From NCBI GenBank assembly GCA_023458055.1, contig JAEXAW010000044.1, positions 1-64,000 of the forward strand: a stretch of DNA of 64,000 nucleotides, read 5' to 3'. This document shows, one piece after another, positions 24,096 through 33,326 of the stretch (position 1 is the first letter of the stretch; each line of letters begins with the position of its first letter). This DNA comes from Pseudomonadota bacterium. GTDB taxonomy: Bacteria > Pseudomonadota > Alphaproteobacteria > Sphingomonadales > Sphingomonadaceae. The notes beneath the pieces are model-generated. The model saw only the letters and a program-made list of their open reading frames with translations. It was not told where the DNA came from and ran no database searches. Made by a program: the position numbers and the translations under genes.

Positions 24096-26355
24096 ATTGC
24101 GCGATCCCGCTCCCGGCGAGCACTGCCAGCGTCACAAGATCGGACGCGGTCGAAGACATGGTTGCGATCTGCACCGACTTTTCCATGCCGATGAGCATTG
24201 GCCCGATGACCGAATCACCACCCAGTTCGCGTAGCAATTTGGCAGAGAGATTCGCCGATTGCAGGCCGGGCATCACAAGGACATTCGCTGGGCCGGTGAG
24301 ACGACAGAAGGGATAGTTCGCCATCAGCTTCATGTTGAGCGCCACGTCCGCCGACATTTCCCCATCATATTCAAACTCCGGCTTCTCTTCGTCGAGCAAT
24401 GCGACCGCCTCGCGTAGATTGTCGAGCCAGTTGCCCGGCGGATTACCGAAAGTCGAATAAGACAGGAACGCAACACGCGGATCATGCCCCATCGCGCGCG
24501 CGACCTTGGCGGTGCGCTTGGCAATGTGAGCGAGCAGCTCCGCACTGGGCCGCTCGTTTACGGTAGTGTCGGCCATGAACACCGTGTGTGACTGACCGAC
24601 CAGGACGTGAACGCCGAATGGGGTCGCTCCTTCGCGGTGATCAAGCACGCGGCGGATTTCCCGCATGGTTTGCGCAAACGGCCGGGTTGTTCCGGTGATC
24701 ATCGCGTCGGCAACGTCCATCTGGAGGAGCAAAGCGCCAAAGATGTTGCGGTCCCGATTGACCATCCGTTCGATGTCGCGGCGCAGATAGCCGCGACGAC
24801 CCAATCTTGCGAACAGCCGGTCGACCATTTCGCCGACCAATGGTGAATTGACGCTGTTGTGGATTTCGTAGGAGTCGGCGTCGGGAACGCCCATTGCACG
24901 CAGCTTGTCGCGGACCGCATCGCGCCCAACGAGCACCGGAATACCATAACCCCCATTTTTGAATTCGATGGCCGCACGCAGCACCACCTCTTCCTCGCCC
25001 TCCGCGAACAAGACGCGTTTGGGCTGCGCTTTTGCGGCTTCATAAGCGAGCGTCAGTACCGATGTGGTGGGATTGAGCCGTGCGCGCAGCTGTTGGCCAT
25101 AGGCTTTCATATCCTCGATCGGCTTTTGCGCGACGCCCGAATCCATCGCCGCTTGCGCGACCGCCATCGGCACCACTTCCATCAGCCGCGGATCGAACGG
25201 CGCGGGAATGATATAATCCGGGCCAAAACTGTGCGATTGGCCGCCATAGGCGACCGCCACCTCTTCGGCTACCTGTTGGCGCGCCAGCTCCGCAATCGCA
25301 TTGGCGGCAGCGATTTTCATCTCCTCGTTGATTGTCGTCGCGCGCACATCAAGCGCACCTCTGAAGATGAACGGGAAACCAAGCACATTATTGACCTGAT
25401 TGGGATAGTCCGACCGCCCGGTCGCGACAATCGCATCGGGCCGCGCAGCCTTGGCTTCGGGCGGAGTGATTTCCGGATCCGGGTTGGCCATCGCGAAGAT
25501 GATCGGGCCAGGCGCCATATCGGCCACCATGTCAGGCGAAACCGCACGCGCAGCGGAAAGGCCAAGAAATACGTCCGCACCAACCAGCGCTTCCTTGAGG
25601 GTGCGTGCATCGGTCTTTACCGCATGGGCGGATTTCCACTGATCCATCCCCTCGGTGCGCCCCAGATAGATGGTGCCCTTACGGTCACACATGATGACAT
25701 TGTCGTGGCGAACCCCCATCGCCTTGATCAGCTCGGTGCAGGCAATCGCGGCTGCGCCCGCCCCATTGACCACCACCTTGACGTCAGAAAGCTTCCGCCC
25801 AGTCAGGTGACAGGCGTTGATGAGACCCGCAGCGGTAATGATCGCGGTGCCATGCTGATCGTCATGGAACACCGGGATATTCATCCGCTCCTTCAGCATC
25901 TGCTCGATGATGAAGCAGGAGGGGGCCGCAATATCTTCGAGATTAATCCCGCCAAAAGTCGGTTCCAGTAATTCAACCGCGTTGACGAAGGCATCGACAT
26001 CCTCGGTCTTGACCTCGATGTCGATCGAATCGACGTCGGCAAAGCGTTTGAACAGAACGGCTTTCCCTTCCATCACTGGTTTCGAGGCCAGCGCGCCGAG
26101 ATTGCCGAGACCAAGGATCGCGGTGCCGTTGGAAATCACGGCAACAAGATTGCCCTTGCTGGTATATTCATAGGCTGCCGCAGGATCTTCCGCGATCGCG
26201 CGCACCGGCACTGCCACGCCGGGAGAATAGGCCAGCGCGAGGTCGCGCTGCGTCGCCATCGGCTTGGACGCGACAATCTCTATTTTCCCCGGACGGCCTT
26301 CGCTGTGGAACAACAGGGCTTCGCGGTCGGAAAATTGGACGTCGCTGGTCGACAT
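24094..26355 (-). CDS. maeB: NADP-dependent malic enzyme with phosphotransacetylase-like domain
   Basis: Oxidatively decarboxylates malate to pyruvate, supplying NADPH. Malic domain (about residues 1-430): LALAYSPGVAVPVR, VFHDDQHGTAII, and the Rossmann motif NGAGAAAIAC. C-terminal domain (about 440-753) resembles phosphate acetyltransferase (LFAEGEEEVVLRAA, GTTRPFAQTMREI) and is regulatory in MaeB, responding to acetyl-CoA. 753 residues, normal for the hybrid form. AGAGGA precedes the ATG. Divergent from mutS. Confidence 0.96.
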   Translation of the reverse strand: MSTSDVQFSDREALLFHSEGRPGKIEIVASKPMATQRDLALAYSPGVAVPVRAIAEDPAAAYEYTSKGNLVAVISNGTAILGLGNLGALASKPVMEGKAVLFKRFADVDSIDIEVKTEDVDAFVNAVELLEPTFGGINLEDIAAPSCFIIEQMLKERMNIPVFHDDQHGTAIITAAGLINACHLTGRKLSDVKVVVNGAGAAAIACTELIKAMGVRHDNVIMCDRKGTIYLGRTEGMDQWKSAHAVKTDARTLKEALVGADVFLGLSAARAVSPDMVADMAPGPIIFAMANPDPEITPPEAKAARPDAIVATGRSDYPNQVNNVLGFPFIFRGALDVRATTINEEMKIAAANAIAELARQQVAEEVAVAYGGQSHSFGPDYIIPAPFDPRLMEVVPMAVAQAAMDSGVAQKPIEDMKAYGQQLRARLNPTTSVLTLAYEAAKAQPKRVLFAEGEEEVVLRAAIEFKNGGYGIPVLVGRDAVRDKLRAMGVPDADSYEIHNSVNSPLVGEMVDRLFARLGRRGYLRRDIERMVNRDRNIFGALLLQMDVADAMITGTTRPFAQTMREIRRVLDHREGATPFGVHVLVGQSHTVFMADTTVNERPSAELLAHIAKRTAKVARAMGHDPRVAFLSYSTFGNPPGNWLDNLREAVALLDEEKPEFEYDGEMSADVALNMKLMANYPFCRLTGPANVLVMPGLQSANLSAKLLRELGGDSVIGPMLIGMEKSVQIATMSSTASDLVTLAVLAGSGIAQ

Positions 26356-26519
26356 GGGGGATCCTCTCTGGTTGACTGGTTTAGCTCTAGCGCCGCTTGC
26401 CGGATCGACGCAAGGGATTGCGACTTAAGTTTAATCTGCGCGTCCGTCGCAGCTTTTCATAACGGTAGCCTCGCGAAGGGCTTTAAGTCGGCCTGTAGCT
26501 CCGCTATCGCCATTCTCCG

Positions 26520-29165
26520 ATGGCCGAAACTGATCCCCAACCCAAAGCGAAAGACGCTGCCGCGCTGACCCCGATGATGGCGCAATATTTTGCGTTGAAA
26601 GCCGAGGCACCCGACTGTCTGCTCTTTTATCGCATGGGGGATTTTTTCGAGCTGTTCTACGATGACGCTCGTGTCGCCAGCCAGGTGCTCGACATTGCCC
26701 TCACCGCGCGCGGCGAAAGCGGCGGCAATCCGGTGCCGATGTGCGGTGTCCCCGCGCATAGCGCCGAAGGCTATCTCGCCCGTTTAATCAAAGCGGGTCA
26801 CCGCGTCGCCATTGCCGAGCAAACTGAAACACCTGCCCAAGCCAAGGCGCGGATGGGTTCCAAGGCTCTCGTCAACCGCGACATTATCCGCTTTGTGACC
26901 GCCGGAACGCTGACGGAAGAAAGCCTGCTCGACAGCAAGTCGGCGAACTGGCTCGTCGCTCTCGGTGAGGCGGGCGGCACGCTTGCGCTCGCTGCAGCCG
27001 ATATTTCAACCGGACGCTTTGAAGTGAGTGCGATTACGCCCGCGATGCTGGACGCGGAACTGGCGCGTTTGGTGCCATCCGAAGTGGTGGTCGCCGAAGG
27101 ATCACGCCTCGCCGAAAGAGTGATCGCTGCCCAGATCGTCACCCGCCCCGCATCAAGCTTCCAGTCCGCGCGCGGGGAGGAAGCGGCAAAAACGCTGTTC
27201 GGGGTTGCCACGCTTGATGGCTTTGGCAACTTTGATCGCGCAGAACTCGCCGCTATTGGCGGGCTGCTCGCTTATGCCGAGCATGTATCGCGGGGGGCGA
27301 TGCCCTATTTGCAGCCTCCGGTGCAGCGCACGGCAAGCCGGCATATGCTGATCGATGCCGCCACGCGCGATAGCCTTGAGATCATCAAGACGCCATCGGG
27401 CGACCGTTCGGGAAGCTTATTGGGCACGATTGATCGCACCGTGACAGGCGCGGGTGCGCGCGTGCTTGCCGCCCATCTGTCCGCGCCCCTCCTCGATCGT
27501 GCGGAGATTGAGGACCGTTTGGCGCTGGTGCGCTGGTTCCATGAGGACGATGGCCTGCGCGCGGCGATCCGCGCCGAATTGAAGGCTTTGCCCGATGTCG
27601 CCCGTGCATTGGGGCGGGTGGTCGCCGGACGTGGCAGCCCGCGCGACTTGGGGCAAATCCGCGACGGGCTGCAGCAAGCGCGGTTGATGCGCGAACGGCT
27701 GGGGCGGCATCCCGCGTTACCGCCGTTACTCGCAACTCTGCTCCCCGCGCTCGACGGTCATGGCGCGTTGGTTGATCATCTCTCCCGCGCGCTCGTGCCG
27801 ATGCCGCCAACGGACGCTGCGAATGGTGGTTATATCGCCGATGGCTATGATGCGGCGCTCGATAAGTTGCGCGAGGCGAGCCGCGATGGTCGCAAGGCGA
27901 TTGCCGCACTGGAAGCAAAATATCGTGATGAAACCGGCGTTGCCGCGCTCAAGATTAAGCATAATGGCGTGCTCGGCTATCATATCGAGGTGGCAGCGCG
28001 CGCCGCCGACGCGCTGATGGCGCCCGAATCGGGGTTCACACACCGCCAGACGCTCGCGGGCGTGGTCCGCTTTAACGCACCCGCGCTCCACCAAGAGGCC
28101 GCGCGCGTGGTTCAGGCCGGTGCCCATGCGCTCGCAGCAGAAGCCGCGCATCTGGAAGACCTCATCAGCGAAACCGTGGCGCGGCGCGATCCAATTGCGG
28201 CCACTGCGGACGCCCTGGCGCGCCTTGACGTCGCGGCGTCATTGGCCGAACTTGCGGCCGAACAGGGCTGGTGCCAGCCACAATTGGTGGATGAGCCCTG
28301 TCTTGCGATCGAAGGCGGGCGGCATCCGGTGGTCGAAGCCGCGCTCAAGCTGACCGGAGAGCCATTCGTCTCCAACGATGTGACGCTCGCGCCTGACCGG
28401 CGGCTATGGCTGGTGACAGGCCCGAACATGGGCGGTAAATCGACCTTCTTACGGCAAAATGCACTGATCGTCCTGCTCGCCCAAGCGGGTAGTTTCGTTC
28501 CCGCAAAATCGGCGCGGCTCGGGCTGGTGGACCGCTTGTTCAGCCGCGTCGGAGCATCGGACAATTTGGCGCGCGGACGCTCGACCTTCATGGTTGAGAT
28601 GGTCGAAACCGCTGCGATCCTCGCGCAGGCAACGCCGCAAAGCTTTGTCATATTGGATGAAGTCGGGCGCGGGACATCGACCTATGATGGCCTCGCCCTC
28701 GCCTGGGCGGTGGTCGAGGCGGTGCATGAAGTCAATCGCTGCCGCTGCCTGTTCGCGACCCATTATCATGAGTTGACGCGGCTGGCCGAGCGGCTGGACG
28801 CGCTTTCGCTCCATCATGTCCGCGCGCGTGAATGGAAAGGCGATCTGGTGCTGCTGCACGAGGTCGCCGATGGTCCCGCGGACCGCAGCTACGGGCTGGC
28901 GGTCGCCAAACTGGCGGGGGTTCCGCCTGCGGTGGTCAATCGCGCCAAGGAAATATTGAAGAAGCTGGAATCGGGGCGCGCCCAGACCGGTGGCCTCGCC
29001 GCGGGGCTGGACGACCTGCCGCTGTTTGCAGCAGCAATGGCTGAGGCAGCGGAGGCAGAGCCCGACGCGCTACGGCAGCGGTTGGGCGCGATTGACGCCG
29101 ACACGCTTAGTCCGCGCGAAGCGTTGGAACTGATCTATGAGTTGAAGCGGTTAAGCGATAAATAG
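26520..29165 (+). CDS. mutS: DNA mismatch repair protein MutS
   Basis: 881 residues. N-terminal mismatch-recognition domain with the Phe-x-Glu wedge in MGDFFELFYDDA (about residue 40), connector, core and clamp domains, then the ABC ATPase: TGPNMGGKSTFLRQN (about 634-648), ILDEVGRGTSTYDG (Walker B) and the ATHYHELTRLAERL helix. A helix-turn-helix end follows near ANRAKEILKKLE. The start ATG at 26520 has a weak ribosome binding site. No mutL is nearby. Confidence 0.97.
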   Translation: MAETDPQPKAKDAAALTPMMAQYFALKAEAPDCLLFYRMGDFFELFYDDARVASQVLDIALTARGESGGNPVPMCGVPAHSAEGYLARLIKAGHRVAIAEQTETPAQAKARMGSKALVNRDIIRFVTAGTLTEESLLDSKSANWLVALGEAGGTLALAAADISTGRFEVSAITPAMLDAELARLVPSEVVVAEGSRLAERVIAAQIVTRPASSFQSARGEEAAKTLFGVATLDGFGNFDRAELAAIGGLLAYAEHVSRGAMPYLQPPVQRTASRHMLIDAATRDSLEIIKTPSGDRSGSLLGTIDRTVTGAGARVLAAHLSAPLLDRAEIEDRLALVRWFHEDDGLRAAIRAELKALPDVARALGRVVAGRGSPRDLGQIRDGLQQARLMRERLGRHPALPPLLATLLPALDGHGALVDHLSRALVPMPPTDAANGGYIADGYDAALDKLREASRDGRKAIAALEAKYRDETGVAALKIKHNGVLGYHIEVAARAADALMAPESGFTHRQTLAGVVRFNAPALHQEAARVVQAGAHALAAEAAHLEDLISETVARRDPIAATADALARLDVAASLAELAAEQGWCQPQLVDEPCLAIEGGRHPVVEAALKLTGEPFVSNDVTLAPDRRLWLVTGPNMGGKSTFLRQNALIVLLAQAGSFVPAKSARLGLVDRLFSRVGASDNLARGRSTFMVEMVETAAILAQATPQSFVILDEVGRGTSTYDGLALAWAVVEAVHEVNRCRCLFATHYHELTRLAERLDALSLHHVRAREWKGDLVLLHEVADGPADRSYGLAVAKLAGVPPAVVNRAKEILKKLESGRAQTGGLAAGLDDLPLFAAAMAEAAEAEPDALRQRLGAIDADTLSPREALELIYELKRLSDK

Positions 29166-29221
29166 CGGCGCACCATGTCGGCACCGCGCCGTTTCTGCCC
29201 GTTCGTGCTGAGCTTGGCGTG

Positions 29222-29830
29222 TTAGCGCCCCTGCATGCGGGCGAGATAGCGCGCCAGTATATCGATCTCTAGATTGACCTTCCGGCCGGGTGCGAGCGCG
29301 TCAAAGGTTGTCGCGCTACGCGTATGCGGAATGATATTAAGGCCGAAATTGGCGCGACCATCGGCTTGATCTTCCACCGCATTGACCGTCAGCGACACAC
29401 CATCGACCGTGATCGAGCCTTTTTCGGCAATCGATTTCGCGAGGTGAACAGGCGCCGCGATCATCACGCGCCAGCTATCGCCCTCGGGCGTTACGCTGAC
29501 GACCTCGCCGACGCCATCGACATGGCCAGTGACGATATGGCCGCCCAGTTCGTCCCCGACCTTGAGCGCCCGCTCGAGGTTGAGGCGGCCACCCTCTACC
29601 CACACAGGTGCGGTTTTGTCGGTGCTTTCTCCGCTAATATCGACGGCGAACCAGTTCCCTTCCGCATCATGTCCTTTGTCGACCACGGTGAGGCAAGCGC
29701 CGGAACAGGCGATTGATGCCCCAATCATGACGCCGTCGACGTCATAATCGGTGCCGATCACGACGCGCAGGTCGCCGCGCCGTTCGACGCTCCGAATGGT
29801 GCCAATGTCAGTGATAATGCCGGTGAACAT
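29222..29830 (-). CDS. ribE: Riboflavin synthase alpha chain
   Basis: Dismutates two lumazines to riboflavin. Two homologous lumazine-binding repeats: MFTGIITDIGTIRSVERR at the start and GHIVTGHVDGVGEV at the start of the second half. SLTVNAVE and FGLNIIPHT are diagnostic. 202 residues. It lies 43 bp after ribD. A short repeat fragment (GTTCGTGCTGAGCTTGGCG near 29201) separates it from convergent mutS. Confidence 0.95.
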   Translation of the reverse strand: MFTGIITDIGTIRSVERRGDLRVVIGTDYDVDGVMIGASIACSGACLTVVDKGHDAEGNWFAVDISGESTDKTAPVWVEGGRLNLERALKVGDELGGHIVTGHVDGVGEVVSVTPEGDSWRVMIAAPVHLAKSIAEKGSITVDGVSLTVNAVEDQADGRANFGLNIIPHTRSATTFDALAPGRKVNLEIDILARYLARMQGR

Positions 29831-29872
29831 AAAAGGGATGTTTCTTTCTGAGAAAGGACGTGCCTTAGCAGA

Positions 29873-30868
29873 TTATCGGACTTTTTCATAAAGTTCCATC
29901 CGGTCCTTGCCAAGCTGCCGCGCGTCAATCAATCGCCAGCGGTCATGTGCATCGTCGAGCGCGCCGAGACCGACATCGGCCAAGGCCGCCTTACCCAGAC
30001 CGATAAGGATCGGGGCGCGGTATAGGAGAAGACGGTCAACCAGGTCGGCTTTGAGAAACGCAGCCGCCGCCCATGCCCCGCCTTCGACGAGGATAGACTG
30101 AAGCCCGTCAAGGCCTGCAATATCCTCCGGCCGCTTGACCAGTGTCCAACCTTCGGGCGCAGCATGGCTATGCGCCGACAATAAGAGCCGCTGCGGGCTC
30201 AGCTGTTCAAGCCCAGCTATGCGGACATCAAGGCGCGGCGCATCGCGTTCGAGCGTCCCCCGTCCGACGAGGATGGCGTCGTGACGGCTGCGTTCCAGAT
30301 GGGCGTGCGCGCGAGCGCGGGCACCGGTGATCCAGCGGCTGCTACCATCAGCCATGGCAATTTGCCCGTCGAGCGACGTCGCTAGCTTCAGGGTCACAAG
30401 CGGTCGGCCCTTATCGATCCTGTTCAGGAATGCGCCAAGTTGGCGGCCCGCGCGCGCTTCTTCAACTCCTTGAGTGACGGCAATCCCAGCCGCCGCCAAG
30501 CGGGCCAAGCCTTTGCCCGCGGTGCGCGGATCAGGGTCGATCAATGCCGCAACAACACGCGTCACCCCAGCTTCAACAAGCAGATCGGCGCAGGCAGGCC
30601 CCCGCGCAGACTCGTGCGCACAAGGTTCGAGCGTCACATATGCAGTTGCGCCGCGCGACTTGGCTCCAGCCTGCGCGAGAGCCATCGCTTCGGCGTGAGG
30701 GCGCCCGCCCTTTTGCGTCCAGCCGCGACCGACCACAATATCATCGCGCACAAGGATGCATCCGACAGGAGGATTGGGCGAGGACAGGCCGACCGCACGC
30801 TCGGCCAAGGCCAAAGCTGCCCCCATATACGCGGAGTCGGTCGGGCTGCCCCGCTTAACCCCCGCCAC
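29873..30868 (-). CDS. ribD: Bifunctional riboflavin deaminase/reductase RibD
   Basis: Deaminates and then reduces the pyrimidine intermediate in riboflavin synthesis. Zinc deaminase motif HAEAMALA with VTLEPCAHESARGPACADL (cysteines and Glu), then the reductase domain from about residue 150 (TLKLATSLDGQIA). The start is uncertain: GTG 30868 is used here (332 residues with the stop excluded), but TTG 30877 and ATG 30826 are in frame. It overlaps the cytochrome b561 gene upstream by 14 bp if GTG is correct. Confidence 0.93.
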   Translation of the reverse strand: MAGVKRGSPTDSAYMGAALALAERAVGLSSPNPPVGCILVRDDIVVGRGWTQKGGRPHAEAMALAQAGAKSRGATAYVTLEPCAHESARGPACADLLVEAGVTRVVAALIDPDPRTAGKGLARLAAAGIAVTQGVEEARAGRQLGAFLNRIDKGRPLVTLKLATSLDGQIAMADGSSRWITGARARAHAHLERSRHDAILVGRGTLERDAPRLDVRIAGLEQLSPQRLLLSAHSHAAPEGWTLVKRPEDIAGLDGLQSILVEGGAWAAAAFLKADLVDRLLLYRAPILIGLGKAALADVGLGALDDAHDRWRLIDARQLGKDRMELYEKVR

Positions 30869-31532
30869 TGGTTCCAACTGTCCAGATCACGCCCGCAATC
30901 GCCCAAGCGGCAAATAGACAAAGTGGCGCGACCCACCAGCGGGCTTTACGCAGAGGTTCGGTTCCGCCAGGAACTGGCCCGTTGCCGCTAATCATCGGGG
31001 CGACGAGGTTTTTGCCGCGCAGCATATAATAAAGGATCGCGGCAATATGGAGCGCGATCAAGGCGAGGACCACATTCACCAAGCTTTCGTGGAGATCCGT
31101 CAATCGCTCGGTCATATCCAGCGAGACGAGGCCTGCCAGCGGCCCTTCCATCAGGCCGTCATTATCGGTTGAAAACAGGCCGAGACCAACCTGCGCCGTA
31201 ATAACGCCGAGCAGCGCGAACACACTAAGGCTGCCGAGCGGGTTATGGCCGATAGCGCGCCAGTCATCCGGATTGGTCAAATAGGCCTTGATGCGCGAAG
31301 GCCCTGACAGGAAGTGGCTGAAACGGGCAGTCGATCCGCCAACAAACCCCCAGAAAATGCGAAACAAAATCAGGATCAGGATCGTCATCCCGATATAGAG
31401 GTGCCAATCCAGTTGCTGCTCCTCTCCTGTCCACCAGGCGGCGGCGATTAACGCCGCGAGCGCCCAGTGAAACAGGCGAAGCGGCACGTCCCAAATCGCG
31501 CCGCGCTCAGGTTGGAGCCGCTGGTCGCTCAT
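30855..31532 (-). CDS. Cytochrome b561-like membrane protein
   Basis: 225 residues, Ni/Fe-hydrogenase cytochrome b-type di-heme fold with four or five helices. The heme-ligand histidines fit LRLFHWALAALIAAAWW, DWHLYIGM and LTDLHESLVNVVLALIALHIAA. It takes electrons from quinol or feeds cytochrome c. It lies 8 bp downstream of a cytochrome c' lipoprotein, so the two probably form a redox pair, with ribD and ribE as following genes in one operon. Confidence 0.9.
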   Translation of the reverse strand: MSDQRLQPERGAIWDVPLRLFHWALAALIAAAWWTGEEQQLDWHLYIGMTILILILFRIFWGFVGGSTARFSHFLSGPSRIKAYLTNPDDWRAIGHNPLGSLSVFALLGVITAQVGLGLFSTDNDGLMEGPLAGLVSLDMTERLTDLHESLVNVVLALIALHIAAILYYMLRGKNLVAPMISGNGPVPGGTEPLRKARWWVAPLCLFAAWAIAGVIWTVGTSGGG

Positions 31533-31540
31533 GGAAAGGA

Positions 31541-32086
31541 TCAGTCCTTGGCGCGATAGCTGTCGTGGCAGGCCTTGCAGGCTTTGCCGGTCGGCTCCAT
31601 CGCCGCCTTGAATGCCGCAGCATCACCCGAAGTCGCAGCATCATTAAGCGACAAAGCAACCTGATTGAACGCCTTGGCCTTGGCCGCAAAATCATCCGGC
31701 GTTTTCCAGATTTCGGCTTTTGCTTCGGTCTTGCCCGCTTCCGGACCTGTTCCAGGCGCAAACCAGCTTGGCAATGCCGCCGAAGAGCTCGCCAGCACGC
31801 CCGCATTATTCTGCACGACGGCCATGTCGGGGGTCGCGGCCTTAGCTTCGCGGCTCAGCGCTTTCATCGCATCCCCCATGGCTTCGAACTTGTCGTGCCG
31901 CTGCTTTTGCGCGGCGACCGCATCCGGACCGGACAGCGCAACCGTTGGCATGCTTGTCAGCGGTGCAGCAGCAGCCGGCGCAACAGAGGCAGCGGGCGCT
32001 TCGGGGCGTTCCGTCTTTGCTTCCTCCTTGGCCTGGCAAGCTCCGAGCGCGAGGGCTAGCGGCGCAATCAACATAAGTGAACGCAT
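31541..32086 (-). CDS. Cytochrome c' (class II) lipoprotein
   Basis: 181 residues. Lipobox LGAC (Cys about residue 17), a low-complexity Ala/Pro/Glu linker, then the four-helix cytochrome c' fold with the heme motif CKACH near the C-terminus (KACKACHDSYRAKD). Cytochromes c' bind NO or serve as electron carriers; anchoring to a lipid fits pairing with the adjacent cytochrome b. The start is the ATG at 32086; the frame extends upstream without support. Confidence 0.9.
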   Translation of the reverse strand: MRSLMLIAPLALALGACQAKEEAKTERPEAPAASVAPAAAAPLTSMPTVALSGPDAVAAQKQRHDKFEAMGDAMKALSREAKAATPDMAVVQNNAGVLASSSAALPSWFAPGTGPEAGKTEAKAEIWKTPDDFAAKAKAFNQVALSLNDAATSGDAAAFKAAMEPTGKACKACHDSYRAKD

Positions 32087-32214
32087 GGGGCAATCTCCTT
32101 GGCTGTGGAACTGGAATCCCGTTCGGCGCCAAGTCTTTGCATTATTGCGGGCGCTTGCCAAGCGAGAGCATCAAACTGTCAAACAATTTCCGCTTTGATC
32201 ACAGTTTTGCCGGT

Positions 32215-32694
32215 CTATTGCGTTTTGTTTGGCTGCCCAGGTGACGTTTTTGTCGACGAATCTTTTGATAGCGCGTCGTTTGGCGGGGCCGCTTGCGCCG
32301 GCTTTGCTTGGCCTTCAATCGGCGGCCCGCCTTCGGTTCCGGGTGCCGGGGTATAATCAATGCCAAGCGCATCAGCGACACTGCGATAAGCGGCGCGGCG
32401 CTTGGCATTGTCTTCATTCATTTTTTCGGCGCGTGCTTTCCAGTCGCGCTCTACGTCCGCGCGTGAGCGATCCGCTGGCCAACTTTCCACATAGATGATG
32501 CTCGGCGGCGGTTCCGGCTGGATCAGGCTCTTGTACATGCCATAGATGATCACGAGCGGTATAGTGATCGCCAGCCCCATGCTGGCCCAGCGATGCGGCC
32601 TGTCTTGGCGAAGATAATCCCAGAAATCCGCGATCGCGCTGAGATGGTCGCGCGGACCATGGTCGTCCGGTTGATCGGTTTTCAAAAATTTCAT
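32215..32694 (-). CDS. Hypothetical single-pass membrane protein
   Basis: 159 residues. An N-terminal cytoplasmic part, one membrane helix (about residues 38-58: WASMGLAITIPLVIIYGMY), then a charged helical periplasmic region with DVERDWKARAEKMNEDNAKRR and a Pro/Ala/Lys-rich tail ending NKTQ. No family recognised. The start used is the ATG at 32694; the ATG at 32724 is possible. A similar protein is common in sphingomonads, inferred from memory of the family type, not searched. Confidence 0.6.
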   Translation of the reverse strand: MKFLKTDQPDDHGPRDHLSAIADFWDYLRQDRPHRWASMGLAITIPLVIIYGMYKSLIQPEPPPSIIYVESWPADRSRADVERDWKARAEKMNEDNAKRRAAYRSVADALGIDYTPAPGTEGGPPIEGQAKPAQAAPPNDALSKDSSTKTSPGQPNKTQ

Positions 32695-32739
32695 GGGGTG
32701 TAAATAGGCGTTCTGTCGCATCAATTCCAGCCTTTCGAG

Positions 32740-33213
32740 TCACAGGAGAAGCGGCTGCCGCGGGCTTTTGACGGTTATGACGATTGTGCGCCCGCGGATA
32801 TATCCGCATTGCATGATCCAGCGGCCGCGCTGTGCCGGTTCAAAGCGCCATAGCATACGAGCCTCATCCACGATCCGTTGCGCGACAAAGGACGATAGGT
32901 CCTCAATCAACCGGACTTCCTCGATGACGCCGTCGGGGGCGAGAGCGAGTTGCAACCGGACCGTCTCTCCACGGTCCAGCAGGCTCGCGTTGTCCAGTGG
33001 TTGCAACTGTGGCACACTCGAGGGCGCGGCAGCGCAGGATTGGACCAGAGTCAATCTTCCGACCGGCAGCCGACTATCAGGGTGATAATCGTGGAGACGC
33101 ACAGGAGTTGAGGTGACCCCCGTATAAAAAGTGAACAGGGCCGGAAACACTATAGCGGCGATAAAGGTGGATAAGCTGAAACTGATTAATTTGGCGATCC
33201 CGTCGAGCCTCAT
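32740..33213 (-). CDS. Small TonB-C-like exported protein
   Basis: 157 residues. One N-terminal hydrophobic helix (residues 9-30), a short linker, then a region like a TonB C-terminal domain: TVRLQLALAPDGVIEEVRL and VDEARMLWRFEPAQ. It lacks the Pro-rich spacer of TonB, so it cannot reach the outer membrane the same way; its role is open. It lies 113 bp downstream of a full-length TonB on the same strand. Confidence 0.6.
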   Translation of the reverse strand: MRLDGIAKLISFSLSTFIAAIVFPALFTFYTGVTSTPVRLHDYHPDSRLPVGRLTLVQSCAAAPSSVPQLQPLDNASLLDRGETVRLQLALAPDGVIEEVRLIEDLSSFVAQRIVDEARMLWRFEPAQRGRWIMQCGYIRGRTIVITVKSPRQPLLL

Positions 33214-33326
33214 TTCACCCTCCCGATTGAAGGGGAACCAACGTGCCGCGGCTGGCCCCCCTCCTCCTCTTCCTGCTCCGTCCTTGGTGCCGTGGCGTCA
33301 TGGAGAGGCAGGCCGAAGGCACCGCA

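Noticed and set aside
24094..26355. Possible fusion or misassembly because maeB is 753 residues
   Set aside because: Malic enzyme plus phosphotransacetylase-like domain is the normal MaeB layout.
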